Positions 1 through 10,776 of a DNA stretch of 28,290 bases are shown piece after piece. This DNA comes from Rhodocollybia butyracea. Taxonomy: Eukaryota; Basidiomycota; Agaricomycetes; Agaricales; Omphalotaceae. The stretch is taken from NCBI GenBank assembly GCA_015501585.1, contig JADNRY010000745.1, positions 1 through 28,290 of the forward strand, given 5' to 3'. The notes beneath the pieces are model-generated. The model had not been told where the DNA came from. It did not search any database and was given only the letters and a program-made list of their open reading frames with translations. Both the position numbers and the translations under genes were made by a program. The stretch's first letter is position 1; every line of letters begins with the position of its first letter.

Positions 1-1193
1 CAGGACTCGATGATGCAATGCACCGTGTGCACTGTGACCGCAGCGGGCTTACCACCTATAATCTTGTCCACTGTGGAGAGAAATGGTGGATCGTCGGCCT
101 ACCGGCGAATGATGAAGACAGCTGTGCTTCTATAGAGGTGTATGGTAAGGAATTGTGGACCGATCACAATGTCAAGCGGGGATATAAGTGGTATGGGCTT
201 CTATTGGTTGAGGGAGATTTATTGTAAGCGGTCAAGTTTACAAAGTTTGTGTGTTTCTCAATTTTGTCTAGGATATTACCCCCTGGAACCCTTCATATCG
301 TGTTCACGCCCACAAAGAGCATTTGTACTGGGGGATATACTTTCAATGCTTCAACCATGGCTAAAACGGTATATTCAATATACCATAATTTCGTTGGATC
401 CTCATGGCTCACCAACACCCTCGTTGGCAATGAATTTTCGGCACTTCTGCGTATTGTACTGTTTTGGGAATCTCGCCTTGTCAACCCTGAACACGGTTAT
501 TTCGAAATGCTGGAAGACGATGCCTCTTCTCTACCCCATATACCCAACCTGATGCGCATGGATGATCCTATCAACCTCCTTTCACTGCTAAATTTTGCAG
601 ATCTGGCCTGGGATTTGACACCAGAAAGATATTGGGGAAGAAAGAGGAAGTTTCCTGGATACTACCAAGCTGCAAAGGTAGCGGCAAATGCTATCCGAAA
701 ATGGCTATATTCCAACTTTGTCCTGCTCGAGTGCAACGAAAGTGAAGATGCCATGGAACAAGATGACAACAAACTGCCTCTGATGAGTGAGGCATATCTT
801 CTTCACCATGCGCACCTTCTTGTCTGACACATTGGGCATCACCAGAGGAACGGATACTTTTCGGAGGACATATCAGAGCCGGACGCAGATGAACCGAGGT
901 TCATTTCACATGATAAGGTACAGGACGCTATTGAAACCAACATCTGCTCAGTCAATGCCCAGTTCAAAGCGGCATGGCAGGATAAAATGGTGCAGGAAAC
1001 CGCGGTAATGGAAGAAGTGAGCAAACTTCAGAACCAGAAGGACAAGGTTCAGGGTCAGAACAAGAGCAGGGGAGGCATCGAAAAGATTGAAGAAGAGCTG
1101 GAGAACTTAGATTGGAAGCACACTGGAAGCTCGTATGCTTGGCCTAAACCAACAGGTGGCTTTCATTTTATTCTGCAGAGGAGGGTAGATTGA
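1..1193 (+). CDS. JmjC-domain-like protein, 5' end cut by window edge
   Basis: Partial gene whose start lies upstream of the window. Proposed exons are 1-223, 272-786 and 877-1193, open in phase (351 codons from base 3, including the stop). The first intron (224-271) is a clear GTAAGC...TAG. The second (787-876, GTGAGG...CAG) is inferred because it removes an in-frame TGA at 825-827; without it the gene would be broken there. The JmjC-like core shows an HCD (HxD) iron site encoded at 30-38, then GLTTYNLVHCGEKWW. After the intron comes PPGTLH, with the second iron-ligand His at 294-296. This is the order expected of Fe(II)/2-oxoglutarate JmjC hydroxylases/demethylases. The C-terminal third (about 990-1120) is charged and coiled-coil-like, rich in Lys, Glu and Gln. 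Substrate is unknown; a role on histones or other proteins is only family-level inference. A cupin-like relative is the main alternative. Confidence 0.6.
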
Positions 1194-1709
1194 TGTATTT
1201 CCTGAGCCTTATTGCATACACATACTCGTTCATCAAGTAATTTATATATGTTTGTTTATCTTATCTTTAGCTTAGCATCAGTAAAGTTCAGATAATCTAA
1301 ATATGGGAGACTGTCCAGCGCATAGATCATATTGTTTGACTCTGATCGCAAGGTCACTATTGGAAGATATAAATTTATGTTGGAATAGATGAGAGCACAA
1401 CCCGCGCGAGCACATGATTCAACAAAATTGTTCCCGAGAATAAGATCAACGCCAGATGGGCATTCAAATAGACAACCCTACCAAGACCCTCTAGCTAAAG
1501 GTAGCGGGAATTATGGATTCACACCAAATTACGATCTAATTTTTATCGCTGCATCTTCAAGGGTCACAACAACAGGCAAAAAACTCATATTTTAACGACT
1601 ATTGTCCGGAATATGTAGAATACACAGGCATCTTGTTAAGTACAGCAAGCTAAACTTGAAGAAATCAGCGCATCGCAGTTGTTGAAGACTTAGATAAACG
1701 TACCTCTAG
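1194..1709. other. intergenic region between convergent genes, no gene seen
   Basis: About 500 bases separate the stop of the JmjC-like gene from the stop of the Ulp1-like gene on the other strand. The sequence is AT-rich. Its only open frame, around 1389-1595, has no recognisable motif. It probably holds the two 3' untranslated regions. Confidence 0.5.
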
Positions 1710-4103
1710 TCAATCGGAAGTTGCATCATCCAAAGATATCCCACAACGCTGAAGATACTCCACCAACAATTGGACCCGTTTTCCCGTCATATCTGGGGTG
1801 ATTAAGAAGTTGGGATGTGTCTGTGTTTGATCTATTTTCTCGAATCGAAGTAGGTGCTTTAAGTACCACAGGACGTGGATTCCGCAAGAGTTGCCGTTGT
1901 TTTGAAGAGGAACCTGTTTAAAAGAGTCAGCGGTATTACTAATAAGCAACGACATTGTGCTTACATTATGACCTGCTATAATTTTCCACTCACTGAAGAC
2001 GATGCGCTCCCCTCAATAAACACTCAATGACGTAGACAACCAAAGCAAGCCATACGTTGCATTAGTTTGTAAGCAGGGGTAGATACCACTTCACCACATA
2101 CAGGTAGCAACCCCCTTGCTCTTGATTCAGAGGGAAGGCTGTCGCAGACTTGTACTGTTTTGTCTACAAAATTGATAAACGCACTGTACCAATGTCTGTT
2201 CAATTCATTAATTATGATGAAACAGATGTCTAAATGGTCTAGAGCTTGTTCCTGGTTTTTATTGTTCCTCAGCTTCTGCACTGGCCTGAAAAGAAAGGCA
2301 AAGGCGTACTATCAATTTGTTGTCCAGGCGGTGGAACAACAGCTCTTGTTTATCTGTCTGCGGATCTGGGATGGTACTACCCTGTCCATGGAACAAAAAG
2401 TTACTTGCAAAGAAGCTGTCAAGCCAAAGGACGTTCTTCTCAGGAGCCTCTTTTGACCAGTGGTTGGCAAAGTAATTCACTACTTCGTCGTTTATCCATT
2501 CCCTGGGGTGAAGTCGGAAAAGAGATTCCTTCAAAATGAAGTTGGGCAGGAATGTCTTGATGCAAGGTAGAACATCTACGTGTTGTGACAACTTCCCAGT
2601 GTAAAAATAACAGCGAGGCAAAGGCTTCGAAAACGCTTACATAGTTGAGGATGAAGCCCAAATATTGCTTGCTGGCAGCGGCATCTTGATCCAATGAACG
2701 CCAGAAATCTTCATTGTTGTTGCTGTCCATGTTGACCTCCATTCCTGGCTCCGTTCCTGGCTCCACATTCTTCGTATATGGCGGCGGCGGTGGCAATGGC
2801 GGTGCATTTACTCTTGAGTCAGGGGATGGGTGCTTGTCTTCTTCTTCCTGAGACTGTGGATCTAGTGAAGGCACATCAGCTCTATGCTTCAGAGAATATA
2901 GGGAGGTAGTTACTGTAAAAAAGGTTGTCATCATCAGAAAGGGTGTCGACATGAGGAGCGGTATCTTGGAAGACGTTCTCTAAAACTTCCTCCACTGTGA
3001 GGAGACAGTCAGCAAGCTGAAAGAGATTTGTCCATATGATGGACTCAATGGCGACCAGAGCTTGAGGTAGTTCTGAAGCACCTAATGGCTGACAAAGCTG
3101 GTACTGGGTTGGTACATTGCAGAAGAGTATAAAGTAGACTTTTACCTCTGCTAGGTTCCTCCTGTCAACACCCCGTCCAAACATCTTCTTTCGTTGGAGC
3201 AAGGTTATCGGTGAATATGCTAGCGACATATGCAAAGGTAATTGCCAGTGAAGGGGGTCAAAAAGTTTGTCCGAAGGTATCATCATCCTTTAATAAGGGC
3301 TCCAATAGCAGTGAATCACTGTTTTCACGTAAGCAACAAAACTATGAAAGATATAGCAATTTCTTACTTATTTGATGCAATGGTTTTGAGAAGCATGATC
3401 CAGGCTGATGTATCCACCTTCTTCTTTGGGAACTGGATAACTCCCTACGCGAATCAATGGATGTGGGAGCAAAAAAAAAAGGCCCTTACATTTTTAAGTA
3501 CGGCTATGTGGAACACTGCCGCCAAAAAGTTGAACTTCATCTCGGTGATACGGTTGTTGTTGTCCAGCTTTTTGGCATATGATAACAAAGCCAACACCGT
3601 ATCAGGCTTATCTGGACGAAGAATCTCATTCTGTTGGAATTTTTTGTAATCCTTTCTGGAGCTAGTGATGACGGATTTGTAACCTAAAGGTCCAGCGATG
3701 CTCCTGAGCTACATAGATATGGATGTTAATGTTAAGGTCTGAAGTGTATAGTATTGATACGCACCAAGCCAGTTACTGATTCTGGGACTTTGAAACGGTA
3801 TCTCTGATTGCCCCACGGAATAACAGGTCTCTTATGCCATATACATACGAGCCGAGCCACAAGCAATGTGGAGACGACTTGCATCCACTTATTTGAGGTC
3901 AAGTTGTATCCCAACTCCTTCGCCTCCGGCCAAATTTTGTCGGATAAGAAATTCTGTGTGAGATTGAAGCACAGTTTATTGAAAGTTCCTCCATTGTACT
4001 TGGTCGTCAATTGTACGTGACTGATTAAAAAAATTTTGGGTAGTTCTAATGGAAGAGCTTGTGTACTCTTGGACGATTCAGATTGCTTGGCAGGCTTCGA
4101 CAT
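1710..4103 (-). CDS. Ulp1/C48 cysteine protease-like protein, probably transposon-associated
   Basis: Starts at ATG 4103. Exons 4103-3765, 3708-3490, 3432-3368, 3287-3146 and 3103-about 2950 join in phase with GT-AG introns. Later exons are 2912-2641, 2555-2381, 2280-about 2100 and 1913-1710. The protease domain is C-terminal. It begins with LHPREWINDEVVNYF (the Ulp1 'W-[IL]-N/D-D-E' signature), then NRHWYSAF (His at 2194-2192), VCDSLPS (Asp at 2143-2141) and PLQNNGNSCG (Gln at 1904, Cys at 1886-1884). The His-Asp-Gln-Cys set of SUMO/Ubl proteases is therefore complete. The first ~320 residues are of unknown function, with a proline-rich linker near 2790. Two junctions are unresolved: about 2950-2912, and 2100-1965, where the frame changes by one base before SEWKIIAGHN; these may be frameshifts. 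Such Ulp1 genes are known companions of KDZ transposons, and a broken KDZ gene lies 5 kb away. Confidence 0.72.
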
Positions 4104-4185
4104 GATGGTTCAGCAGCAAGGGTTTTGATGACATGATCTATTCAAAAAAACAGACGGATTCCTGGTTTTTTGACGCCCAAGTGAG
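3950..4185 (-). repeat. duplicated Ulp1 5'-end segment, copy A
   Basis: This stretch, covering the first part of Ulp1 exon 1 and its upstream flank, recurs at 12753-12937 with about 90% identity by eye. Copy A has 49 bases (4089-4137) absent from copy B, and they include the start codon at 4103-4101. Confidence 0.85.
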
Positions 4186-4600
4186 TCCGGCGCTAATATC
4201 TTTCAATGACCTCGACTCCAACTTAAACCAATTATCTTTGGTTCGGATCCCAAGTCCTTATAGACCAAACAATGCTTCGTCGTTGGTGGATGTGAATGGC
4301 CCTTTGAGCGGGCTGGAAAATTGATCAAATTGGACAGCGCTAATTTTCCAATTTGAACGGGCCGGTAAGTCTGGCGCTAATATCTTTACTCTGGCTTGAA
4401 CTTGGGCTTGAACCGCTTATCTTTGGTTCAGACCCTAAGACTGATCATCTTTGGGAACTGCTGTAATGTTCCGTTGTACACCTGTTAGCTCTGTTCTTCT
4501 CTTATTGTTGTCGCTTGCTCCTGTCCTCGAACCCATTATCTTGGTTTGACCCCGAAGACTCATCGTCTTTGGAACTGTGACGTTTTGGACCACAAGCTAT
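4186..4600. repeat. degenerate repeats upstream of the Ulp1-like gene
   Basis: The word GGCGCTAATATCTTT occurs at about 4188 and 4372. A longer unit containing TATCTTTGGTTC, then GACCC, AAGACT and CATC-TTTGG, occurs near 4228, 4428 and 4534. Copies are diverged and unevenly spaced. They could be promoter repeats or remnants of a mobile element. No gene is visible. Confidence 0.5.
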
Positions 4601-5660
4601 TTGAAACTTCCTCTCGCGACCGTCTGTGGCCACCTTGACCCCTCAATATACCGCTGTCAGCCATACCTACCGCCAACACCTGAAGCATCCTCACCAGATG
4701 AATCAGAGCTGGTGCCCCAAACCCAGAAATCTCAGGTTTGTTTCATGTCATATCATCCTATCGAGCTAACTCTGTACAAGTCTATATATTCAGACAGGTC
4801 ACACAATAAGTAGAAGAATTCGCTGCAATTCTTAATATCGCTGTCGCGGTATTAGGCCTAAAATCGGCCGAAGGCGTGTAACCGTACATTTTCACACTTT
4901 GTACATGTTATACAATGCAATAAGAGAGTTATACGGAGCCCGAGCGTGATAGCTGTTGCCGAGGCAAAGAACTTAACAATAATACTCAGCGAGCCGTGAA
5001 GGTACGCCCACAAGCGTAGCCTAGAGCCAAGCTAGCGAGGATACCTGGGCTGCCCGGAGATGTAACGCTAGATTGTCAATCTAGTTATACCCAAGAGTGC
5101 ATACTTTCTAAACTACAGGACATCTCGAAGCGGGATAAGTACTAAGCCAACGTGTTACTCAAGGGAAGGCATCCCTCGCACTAAGACCCCCAACGAGCTA
5201 TGTTAAGATGTGGACTTTACAGTCCGTAACAATGGACCAGAATGATCCCGAGGAAACCGTAGAGATCTATTCGCGGCACCGGTCGCAACCGTGAGGATGG
5301 TAGAAACATGCTTAGTGGTCCTACAGAAAGCTACGCGCCGGGATAGCCTTGGCAAATCGAAACATTTGATCTTAGAAATCATACACGGAAGGTCTTATCC
5401 GTTAAAGCCAAATATCGGGAATCACTTGTACATACTCAGCGCAGTTGCTCGAGCTTATCATAAGTGGTGTCGTTGGAAAGCTAGATAACAGGCCTTCTCG
5501 AGAGAATGTTAATCACACTCAGGATGGACAGAACTATCCGAGGAATAGAATGAAACTCACCCAAGGGAAACCGGGCGGCGAGTGATCATGAAGCGTAAAG
5601 GTACTCCTGACCCCGGAGAATTGTGGAGTAATTGGAGAAACCTCGCTCGGATCAAAACAC
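4601..5660. other. gene-free stretch of unknown nature
   Basis: No convincing open frame on either strand. From about 4850 to 5650 the base composition is more even than in the AT-rich flanks. Short inverted repeats occur, such as a 5-bp stem with 7-base loop at 5068-5084. It may be untranslated sequence of an old retroelement or a structured noncoding region. I cannot assign it. Confidence 0.3.
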
Positions 5661-5910
5661 TCTAAAACTATGTTAATCCTCACGAAATCATATTTTACCT
5701 CTGATATATATCCAAGAATGGACTATTTCTTTATTGTGTGTACCATATATAGGCTGGAGTTTCCTTTCCGAGCCAGATTCCTCTGTTCCACTCTCTTTCC
5801 GTCTCTCTCCGTATCTGTTTCATCTATTTTTTTGTATTAAACTCTCTCTACTCAGTATATAAGCCAGATATATTTATTCAATAAGACAAGTTACTTGCCA
5901 CCTCCCCTGT
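5660..5910 (+). mobile_element. possible solo LTR or LTR fragment
   Basis: Shows LTR-like control signals. There is a TATA-type box in ACCATATATAGGCTGGAG near 5747, and a CT-rich tract at 5780-5825. A second ATATAAG follows near 5857, then AATAAGA near 5880 that could serve polyadenylation. A TG at 5674 could be the left end. No second LTR, target duplication, primer-binding site or pol gene is visible here, so the call is tentative. Confidence 0.3.
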
Positions 5911-5934
5911 ACGAGATTGGTTGTGTTCCTTCAC

Positions 5935-6600
5935 CTCAGAGGATCTTTCCCTCGATTTGTATGTTAGGAAGTGAGCTCTGTAGAAGGTCCTCGGGACTAG
6001 TAGCATGACGCTTCTCTACTTAACTACAAGTTGGTTGTTAGTTTCTTCACCTAGTAAGTAGCTGGTCACCTCTCTACGTGTTCCCGCGGAGAAGTGTTAG
6101 TTGCTTCACGAAGTTGTTAGCCAGTCTCGACGCTTTACCGCGGAGTGACTGATAGTTTCTTCAAGGAGTTTGATTTACTGTCATATTACTTGCTCGGCGG
6201 AATTTGGCCTGTAATAGAATTTCACAAACTTCCTTTGGCCCACTTGAGAATCTGATCGAGTCTTGAGCGTGTGAGTTCCCTCGAACTCCAGATCAACCTT
6301 AAATCTAGTTGCTTCCTTAGAGGGGACGGTTTTCTAGTAAGGAATTATTCGGCTCCAGAGTGAGGGTTCCTTAGTCGACTTCCCTGTGAAGTTAGGCGAG
6401 CCACTAAGATTGTGGTACGAGTTCCTAGTGATTAAGTTCACTCACAATATCGTAGCTTGGCCCAGAGTTTGGTCGAGGACTTTACGGCGTCACAGCAGCT
6501 AGTGCCAGAGTTTGCCTAGGGTTGTTGACAAACCTCGAGATTACTATTCTAGCTAGAGCCAGAGTTTGCCTAGGAGAATCTTAGTTTCGTTGTATTGGTT
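5935..6600 (+). repeat. diverged short tandem repeats
   Basis: Related words recur. CCAGAGTTTGCCTAGG is at about 6503 and 6561, with a weaker copy near 6464. TAGTT-C-TTCAC-type words occur near 6040, 6098, 6150 and 6306. The repeats have decayed and code for nothing evident. Confidence 0.45.
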
Positions 6601-6920
6601 TTGGACACATACACATTATTGGTTTTGGTTTGGTTATATTGATTCGGACATCCCAACGTTCCCTCGTACATATGTACACCCAGCTGGGCTTCCCTCGACT
6701 CAGTTCTAAGAGTTGTCCAAGCTTAGTTACCCACGTTAGCGCTACAGTCTTGAACCTGGAGCAGTCGCGCGTGTACATCCGATACTACAAGACTTTCCCT
6801 CGGGGAATCTCTGACAACCCGCCCTCGCTCCCTTACATATTGATAGTCTGGTTAGGTGTGGTAGTGTTTTTGTTAGGTTGTTTTATAGCACCTTTCGCAT
6901 ACCTACATGTAAATACCCAA
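6601..6920. other. short gene-free stretch
   Basis: One open frame crosses this interval on the plus strand, but it has no family resemblance and sits between repeats and a duplicated promoter. I see no supported feature. Confidence 0.4.
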
Positions 6921-7220
6921 ATAGCGGTAACATGACCATCTCGTGATCATAGACCAGGTGACCATCCATATAAAGGCCGTTGATTTCCGGACCTTCCAGC
7001 ACTCACCCCCATCTTCACCCTCGTGGACTTATCCGTCCACAATTAGCTTTCAACTTATGTTGAAGTGCTCAAGTTGGACTCAGTGTCTCTCTGCTCACGG
7101 ATTCAGTTCAACAGATCGACGAAGTGCTTCAGCAAACTGTCGCGAACTTCTCGCTTCAGAAAATTGTCATGAACTCTTCGCTTCTCTTCCGTTGCGGTCT
7201 CAAAGTTTGGAAACAGTCAT
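6921..7220 (+). promoter_or_regulatory. duplicated promoter region, copy 1
   Basis: Upstream region of the dioxygenase-like pseudogene. It begins with GCGGTAACATGACCATCTCG, then AGACCAGGTGACC and a TATA-type CATATAAAGG at about 6969. The same order recurs at 12251-12590 (GCGGTAGCATGATCATCTCG, AGACCAGGTGACC, CATATAAG). The conserved GACCAGGTGACC immediately before the TATA box is the best candidate for a shared control element. Confidence 0.6.
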
Positions 7221-8703
7221 GAGTAACCGTGAGCCACTTCCTATTCAAAATTATTTTTTTTTTGCTATCTTTCTCTTTTTCCTCTTTTCCTATACTTGCA
7301 AAAGCAATCTCGAGGGTCCGTCTTTGGTGTCTGGTAGAAAGTCTGAGCAAACTTCCTTTGTACTATTTCTTGCATACCCACACTTTCACAACGATTTCTT
7401 GCAGAGGCAGCTTTTGTCTCAACTCTGCCATCTCGCCTCTTTACCCCTCCTTAATTATGCAGTGGCTGACTACCGTTGTTTTCAGTTTGATCCGGTAAAG
7501 AGTTCAGAGCCTACACTTTGACCCCTGGAAAGCCCATAGTCAGACCTGTACCTTTCAAACTTGCCTTGGCATTGGAAACGGCATCATCAGAGCAAGACGT
7601 AGAGGGCAAAGACGACTGCAACCTGGAGCCCGAGCTCCCTGACGGCAGGATGGACACTTCCCTAACTGACAGCACTGCATCAGCGAGTAGCTTTTCTTTC
7701 TCGGACTTTCTTCCTGGGTTTTTTAAACCCTTTTTTGGAACTATTGACGAGCTCTCTGACCTGACTGATGAGGAATCCGCTTCTGACCCCACACCTTCCG
7801 TTCCTACGCTGGAGAAACGTGAAGAGGAAGTCAAACAACTCTTGGATCTAACGCTGGAGGAGGTAAAAATCGCCAAGCGGAGACGCAAACTCTTAGGCAA
7901 GCGACAGAAACATCGAGTAAGGAGGAAAGCACTACGGGAAACGCTAGGAACACGGCTAAAGGCCATCTCTCAAAAGCGCGCCTCTGAGGCACAGGAGCTA
8001 CCGCTGGAGGACGACTTTGTTACTGAGGACTTGCCTAAGACCAAGGGGGCCTGGTCAGGCATCAGGGAGACCCTGTCTCGTGCCATCCCTCAGCTGGGTG
8101 AGCTTTTGGGTGACGGGTATAAGATGAAGTTGGTCAACTGGGATGGGAGGTAAGTACTAGTCTTTGCTGTCTTAAGTATAACACCAGCTTGCTTATCTGA
8201 CCACTCTTCTAGACAGAGCTTCTCTGTCGTCGATAAGACTGGGAGGGTTATCTCAGTGCTTGCCGGTCAACCTCGCGACAGCAGCTGGAGTGTGGCAATG
8301 GATGATTTAGCTGCTCGAGTCAAAGAAGCCAGAGATACCATGACCTTCAGTGCTAAACAAAACTCCAACAAACGCGGACATTTTCCCTCGGTCTCGGTCG
8401 GTACTTCGTTCGGAGGGGCAGCAAGGTAAGATTTCTAGGGACAGCTTTTGCCGCCATTGACCTTTCAACAGCGCCCTGGCACCATGGCATTCTACGGCCA
8501 AGCAAACAAGGCTATCCTGATGAGCATCATGGCATCTGCAGGTTTTCTAAGACTCGTTGGGTTTGCAAACTGTGCGTTCTGTATCTACACGTATGCACAT
8601 ATTCTGATATGATTTTTCAGGTATTTTTGAATGCTTTGCCAGCTCTACCTTCGGATACTACTCAGAAAGATCTTTTTTCAGGATGTACAGTCTCAGTTTC
8701 TTG
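7219..8703 (+). pseudogene. N-terminal part of a TET/JBP-like dioxygenase-family gene, truncated copy 1
   Basis: A tentative first exon starts at ATG 7219. The main exon covers about 7518-8149 (acidic, then a basic coiled segment of RRRKLLGKRQKHRVRRK type) and ends in NWDGR. After intron 8150-8212 come DKTGRVISVLAGQPRD and SVSVGTSFGG (to 8425), then intron 8426-8471. The next stretch gives RPGTMAFYGQANKAIL...RLVGFANC and, after another intron, IFECFASSTFGYY up to a stop at 8704-8706. From memory this order (WDGR, LAG-P, SxGGG, PGN/T, R-GF) matches the N-terminal half of a large agaricomycete family whose C-terminal half is a 2-oxoglutarate-Fe(II) dioxygenase fold, which I take to be the fungal TET/JBP group. 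The metal-binding C-terminal half is absent here. The phase also breaks at the 8426-8471 intron. Not functional as an enzyme. The TET/JBP equivalence needs a profile search. Confidence 0.6.
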
Positions 8704-10501
8704 TAGTCGTTTGTATCTGGCGTCAGCTGTGTCTCATAATATACTTACGGACTTTCCTCATCAAATGCCGGGTTCACTAGTAATACCTTGTGTAGCATGC
8801 CCCAAAGAAGGCTTTAACATGGAGAAAGGTTGGGAGAGAACTCCTGAGGAACTCAAGTAAGTTGCTCTTTTGTTTTTCCGTCTACTAGATTTCTATCTCT
8901 CAATCTTCAGACACACCAACCAAATACAGCTCACAGGCGATGGAAACTTTCATGTAGGGCAATATAAGAAGAACACAGACCCAAACGACATATCTTTGAC
9001 CACTGCAGGAAGCACTGGATACTTTCCTGACCCGCAAAACGTCCAAGATTACTTGCAAAAGTCTTCAGAATCTGCCGAGGTTGGCATTTTCTTCCAGGCT
9101 CTCCCGTCGAAAGCGCTGATCCACCCGCTGTCAGAAATCAACTTGCCATTATCTCAAGGCAGTCAACAACCAGAACCAGAGAAAGTCCAAGAATATGCGC
9201 TATTCCGGAGTGGTGAACATTGCGTGCTCTCACTGTGTCATCTTATCATCCATGAATTTGGAAAAGGGAGAAGGGTGTGTTGCACTACAACATGCATGCA
9301 AATCGGGCCTAATTTCATTCCACAGTTTCAGATATACAGATATGGCACTGAAGCATGCCCTCTCTCATACTAGACGCGGGTACGAGCCTACTCATCAAGG
9401 CATCTGCAACTGATGTTTCTCCTATGATTGCAACTGTCAGTATAACATCAACCTCTGTCATCGATTTCAAGAGTTCTTTCCCGACTATTTTCCCCTTATA
9501 GAACACATTCGTTGTTCAATCCCAGCAATGCATATCGAGGACCACAGGAGGAGGTGCGGCTGTGAATATCACCCTGCATACTGCCCCAACTATGGACACT
9601 TCCATGGTGAGACAGCTGAGCAGCCATGGGTAGAAATCAACCAGCTCGGCGCCTCAGTGCTTCAAATGAACTCTGGCCACTGTATGGACTACTTATCATT
9701 TCATTACAGCTACTGGAACTGGACTAAAAACAGCCGAATTTATACAACTTGCAAGGATGCCTACAAAGATGCAGCATTTCTATATGCCGAGCACAAAGAA
9801 ACTTTCATCTCCTACTGCGTTTCTTACCACGACCACATTCCCACTTGGGAGACAGAGGCACAGAGTAAAGATTGTTTACCCAATGGGATTATCAAGGACA
9901 TTTATGAGCACAAATTGGGGGGTATGTTTATTTTTTTATTATCTGGATACGCGTCTCAAGCGTAAAGGTTACTAGTTCCCTCAAGAGAAAAAATCTACGA
10001 CCAGCTCTTATCAAAAATGTTGCATCCTGAAGCAATTGAAAAAGCTGAGGCTTCTGTCTTCATGGTTGAGCAGGCGTTAACAATAGAGCAACAGCAGTGA
10101 GCATGTGTCCTTTTTTTCTATGGTAGTACATTGATGAAACTGTTCTTGTACAGACAGCGAATTAAGGGCAAGATGGCTTTAAACCAAACAGAAACCGTTA
10201 TCAAAGAAATCAACATACAAAGGGCGAAACTCGAAACTGACCTTGCCCTTTTCAGAAAGGTTCAGAACTTAGTAACGCCGCTGGTCCAAGAGCTAGTAGC
10301 CTCCATTGCAGATGATGTCGAACCCGAAAACGAACCTTTATTCCTGCCCAGTGCTTTTTCAGAAGGGATAGATCTTTGAAGCAGCTTGATGCGTTGGGCC
10401 GGGTGGAAATTGCTTTAAGAGAAGCAGACCTCTACGCATCTATATCCAACATTCACCATGCAGCTCGAGCAAAGTCCCTCGGGTACAAGGACAAGAACAA
10501 G

Positions 10502-10776
10502 TCATCAGGAAAAGCCGTTTTTGCCTAGGTGACCCCAGAGTGGCCTAAAGCAAACTAGGTGACCTATGAATCCTATGGCATCCTAGGAATTTGGGCTCGT
10601 CCCTTGCCAGTCAAGGCTCTTGAGGATTCCCTAGGGTATCCTAGGGAAACCCAGGCAAGAGCCTTGACTGGCAAGGGACGAGCCCAAATTCCTAGGATGC
10701 CATAGGATTCATAGGTCACCTAGTTTGCTTTAGGCCACTCTGGGGTCACCTAGGCAAAAACGGCTTTTCCTGATTA
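10502..10776. mobile_element. foldback element A (MITE-like hairpin) inside the KDZ gene
   Basis: A nearly perfect inverted repeat of about 275 bases. The left end TCATCAGGAAAAGCCG pairs with CGGCTTTTCCTGATTA at the right end (one mismatch). Arms of about 115-120 bases stay complementary up to a short centre around 10623-10657, which is itself nearly palindromic (CCTAGGGTATCCTAGGG). There is no coding capacity. It interrupts the charged coiled region of the transposase after KDKNK. Confidence 0.85.

Noticed and set aside
4577..4813. Open frame with PPTPEASSPDESELVPQTQ
   Set aside because: Short, low-complexity and surrounded by repeats. No family or splice support.
5068..5084. A tRNA-like anticodon arm (5-bp stem, TTGTCAA loop)
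   Set aside because: No T-arm GTTCRA box, acceptor stem or D arm at the right distances. Treated as a chance hairpin.
4850..5660. Group I intron or rRNA fragment
   Set aside because: I could not find the conserved group I core segments or any familiar rRNA stretch, so only 'unexplained' is claimed.
6630..6935. 101-codon open frame with a hydrophobic stretch
   Set aside because: Lies between repeats and a duplicated promoter, has no recognisable motif, and composition alone explains the hydrophobic run.
6943..7521. 192-codon open frame on the plus strand
   Set aside because: It runs through the duplicated promoter and leader, which is not conserved as protein in copy 2.
9411..9413. TGA read as selenocysteine or an intron in the KDZ gene
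   Set aside because: Any intron here would remove the catalytic SYD region, and fungi lack selenocysteine use. A nonsense mutation is simpler.
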